In this document: positions 4,762 through 6,060 of the stretch, piece after piece | Layout: each line of letters opens with the position of its first letter | How positions within the stretch are numbered: the stretch's first letter is position 1 | Assembly: GCA_002685815.1 (NCBI GenBank) | Contig: NYYM01000044.1 | Coordinates: 8,810 to 14,869, forward strand | Direction of reading: 5' to 3' | DNA length: 6,060 nt | Source of the DNA: Dehalococcoidales bacterium | Lineage (GTDB): Bacteria > Chloroflexota > Dehalococcoidia > Dehalococcoidales > UBA2162 | Position numbers and translations under genes: made by a program | The notes under the pieces: model-generated | What the model saw: only the letters and a program-made list of their open reading frames with translations | Told to the model about the DNA's origin: nothing | Databases searched by the model: none

Positions 4762-6060
4762 CTATTCCCACTCGATGGTGGAGGGCGGTTTGGAGGTTAT
4801 ATCGTAGACGACGCGGTTAACGCCGGGCACTTCGTTGATAATGCGGTTGGAGATACGGGCCAGCAGATCATATGGCAGGCGGGCCCAGTCAGCCGTCATA
4901 ACATCATCGCTGGTCACGGCCCGCAGAGCAACCAGGTAACCGTAAGTCCGGAAATCGCCCATTACCCCCGTACTTTTGACATCGGTCAGCACGGCGAAGG
5001 TCTGCCATAGCTGCCGGTAAAGATTAGCCTTCTTAATCTCGTTCATAACCACGAAGTCAGCCGAGCGCAGTATTTCCAGTTTATCACGGGTAACGTCGCC
5101 GATGATTCTGATCGCCAGTCCCGGGCCAGGGAACGGCTGTCGCCAGACCATCTCCTCCGGCATCCCCAACTCCATCCCCAGTTGACGCACCTCGTCCTTA
5201 AACAGGTAGCGCAGCGGTTCAATCAGGTTAAGTCTCATCTTGTCCGGTAGCCCCCCGACGTTGTGGTGGGTTTTTATCTTGGCTGAGGCCGTGCTGCCCG
5301 AAGCGGCGCTCTCGATAACATCGGGATAAAGAGTCCCCTGGGCCAGGTAATCGACCCTGCCAATCCTGTTTGCTTCTTCTTCGAACACCTCGATGAACTC
5401 CTCACCGATAACCTTGCGTTTTACCTCGGGGTCGACAACCCCTTTTAGCCGGTCAATGAATCTATCTGTGGCGTCGACATAGATAATCTTCATACCCAGG
5501 TTCTGGTCGAAGACCTTGAAAGTACGTTCCACCTCTTCACGGCGTAGCAGTCCGTTATTGACATAAATACAGGTAAGCTGGTCGCCGACCGCCCGGTGAA
5601 TGAGGCTGGCAACCACCGCCGAATCAACCCCACCGGAAAGGGCGTTAATCACCTTGCCCTTGCCGATCTGTTTCTTGATTCTGTTTATGCTCTCATCTAT
5701 AAAGCTGCCCATCGTCCAATTTCCCTGGCAGCCGCATATATCAATGGCGAAGTTTCTCAGCATTGTCATTCCCTGGGGAGTGTGGGCTACCTCAGGGTGG
5801 AACTGGAGGCCGAAGATGTTATCTCCGTTGCCCATAACCGCCACCGGTGAGTTCTCCGTGTAGGCCATAGCGGAAAAGCCGGGGGGCATTTCTTCGATTC
5901 TGTCTCCGTGGCTCATCCAGACCGGTTGGGAGTCATCCAGGCCGGCAAACAGGGCAGCTTCTGAATCGCCCAGGTGGAGGACGGCGTGGCCGTATTCTTT
6001 CTTCTCGCCCGGAGCTACATGCCCTCCCAACTGCTTGGTGATTGCCTGCATTCCGTAGCA
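4762..6060 (-). CDS. guaA: GMP synthase (glutamine-hydrolysing), 5' end outside window
   Basis: Converts XMP, glutamine and ATP to GMP, the last step of guanine nucleotide synthesis. The visible 432 aa are in frame to the right edge. The first codon seen encodes the Cys of [13 protein letters not shown], the nucleophile of the class I glutamine amidotransferase domain. About 80-90 N-terminal residues are thus missing because of the window border, not because of a lesion. Counting that Cys as 1, the rest of the triad is His88 and Glu90 ([11 protein letters not shown]). The PP-loop ATPase motif is LSGGVDS (141-147), followed by [10 protein letters not shown] and KTHHNVGG in the synthetase domain. 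The dimerisation domain starts near [12 protein letters not shown] and ends with the canonical [11 protein letters not shown]. The methionine at 6051 is internal and is not the start. This is the most upstream visible gene of the purine block; its promoter lies outside the window. Confidence 0.98.
   Translation of the reverse strand, partial: CYGMQAITKQLGGHVAPGEKKEYGHAVLHLGDSEAALFAGLDDSQPVWMSHGDRIEEMPPGFSAMAYTENSPVAVMGNGDNIFGLQFHPEVAHTPQGMTMLRNFAIDICGCQGNWTMGSFIDESINRIKKQIGKGKVINALSGGVDSAVVASLIHRAVGDQLTCIYVNNGLLRREEVERTFKVFDQNLGMKIIYVDATDRFIDRLKGVVDPEVKRKVIGEEFIEVFEEEANRIGRVDYLAQGTLYPDVIESAASGSTASAKIKTHHNVGGLPDKMRLNLIEPLRYLFKDEVRQLGMELGMPEEMVWRQPFPGPGLAIRIIGDVTRDKLEILRSADFVVMNEIKKANLYRQLWQTFAVLTDVKSTGVMGDFRTYGYLVALRAVTSDDVMTADWARLPYDLLARISNRIINEVPGVNRVVYDITSKPPSTIEWE

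Noticed and set aside
5596..5863. Two overlapping plus-strand frames antisense to guaA
   Set aside because: They lie opposite the conserved amidotransferase and PP-loop coding sequence of guaA and have no independent support.
6049..6051. Methionine codon as a possible guaA start, giving a synthetase lacking part of the amidotransferase domain
   Set aside because: The frame stays open to the window edge and encodes the catalytic CYG before this methionine, as in full-length GuaA.

Overview
The window is an ordinary housekeeping segment of a bacterial chromosome. Eight consecutive genes lie on the minus strand, and the tail of one plus-strand gene enters from the left edge. The minus-strand order of transcription (right to left) is guaA (5' end off the window) > zinc-ribbon/DUF2007-like protein > purD > purE > metallo-beta-lactamase-fold hydrolase > rsmD > coaD > 2[4Fe-4S] ferredoxin. 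Base composition is balanced to slightly GC-rich, Shine-Dalgarno sequences of the GGAGG type are common, and the ferredoxin is of the Allochromatium (Alvin) type. The gene set suggests an anaerobic bacterium. A Chloroflexota/Dehalococcoidia-like source is my best guess, from general similarity of the proteins and order only, and I cannot confirm it.

Right part (about 2665-6060): a purine block. GuaA makes GMP from XMP, PurD makes GAR, and PurE interconverts N5-CAIR and CAIR. A small zinc-ribbon protein sits between guaA and purD. Gaps are 6 nt, a 4-nt overlap and 10 nt, so the four genes are almost certainly one translationally linked unit. The reading frame of purD extends upstream of its first ATG/GTG/TTG codon to a CTG that overlaps the preceding stop codon (CTGA) and lies 6 nt after a perfect AAGGAGG. 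I therefore annotate purD from this CTG.

Middle and left part (507-2590): a metallo-hydrolase of unknown substrate, then rsmD (16S rRNA m2G966 methyltransferase) and coaD (phosphopantetheine adenylyltransferase), which overlap by ATGA, then a ferredoxin. A good sigma70-type promoter (TTGACA, 18 nt, TATCAT) lies just upstream of rsmD. It would give an almost leaderless rsmD mRNA and could make rsmD-coaD-fdx a separate transcription unit.

Left edge (1-506): the last 70 codons of a MacB/FtsX-type ABC transporter permease on the plus strand, then a convergent non-coding gap of 294 bp containing an imperfect hairpin. I found no mobile element, CRISPR array, tRNA or rRNA, and no clear sign of an undescribed system. 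The points worth a second look are the purD start, the rsmD promoter and the purine-linked zinc-ribbon protein.
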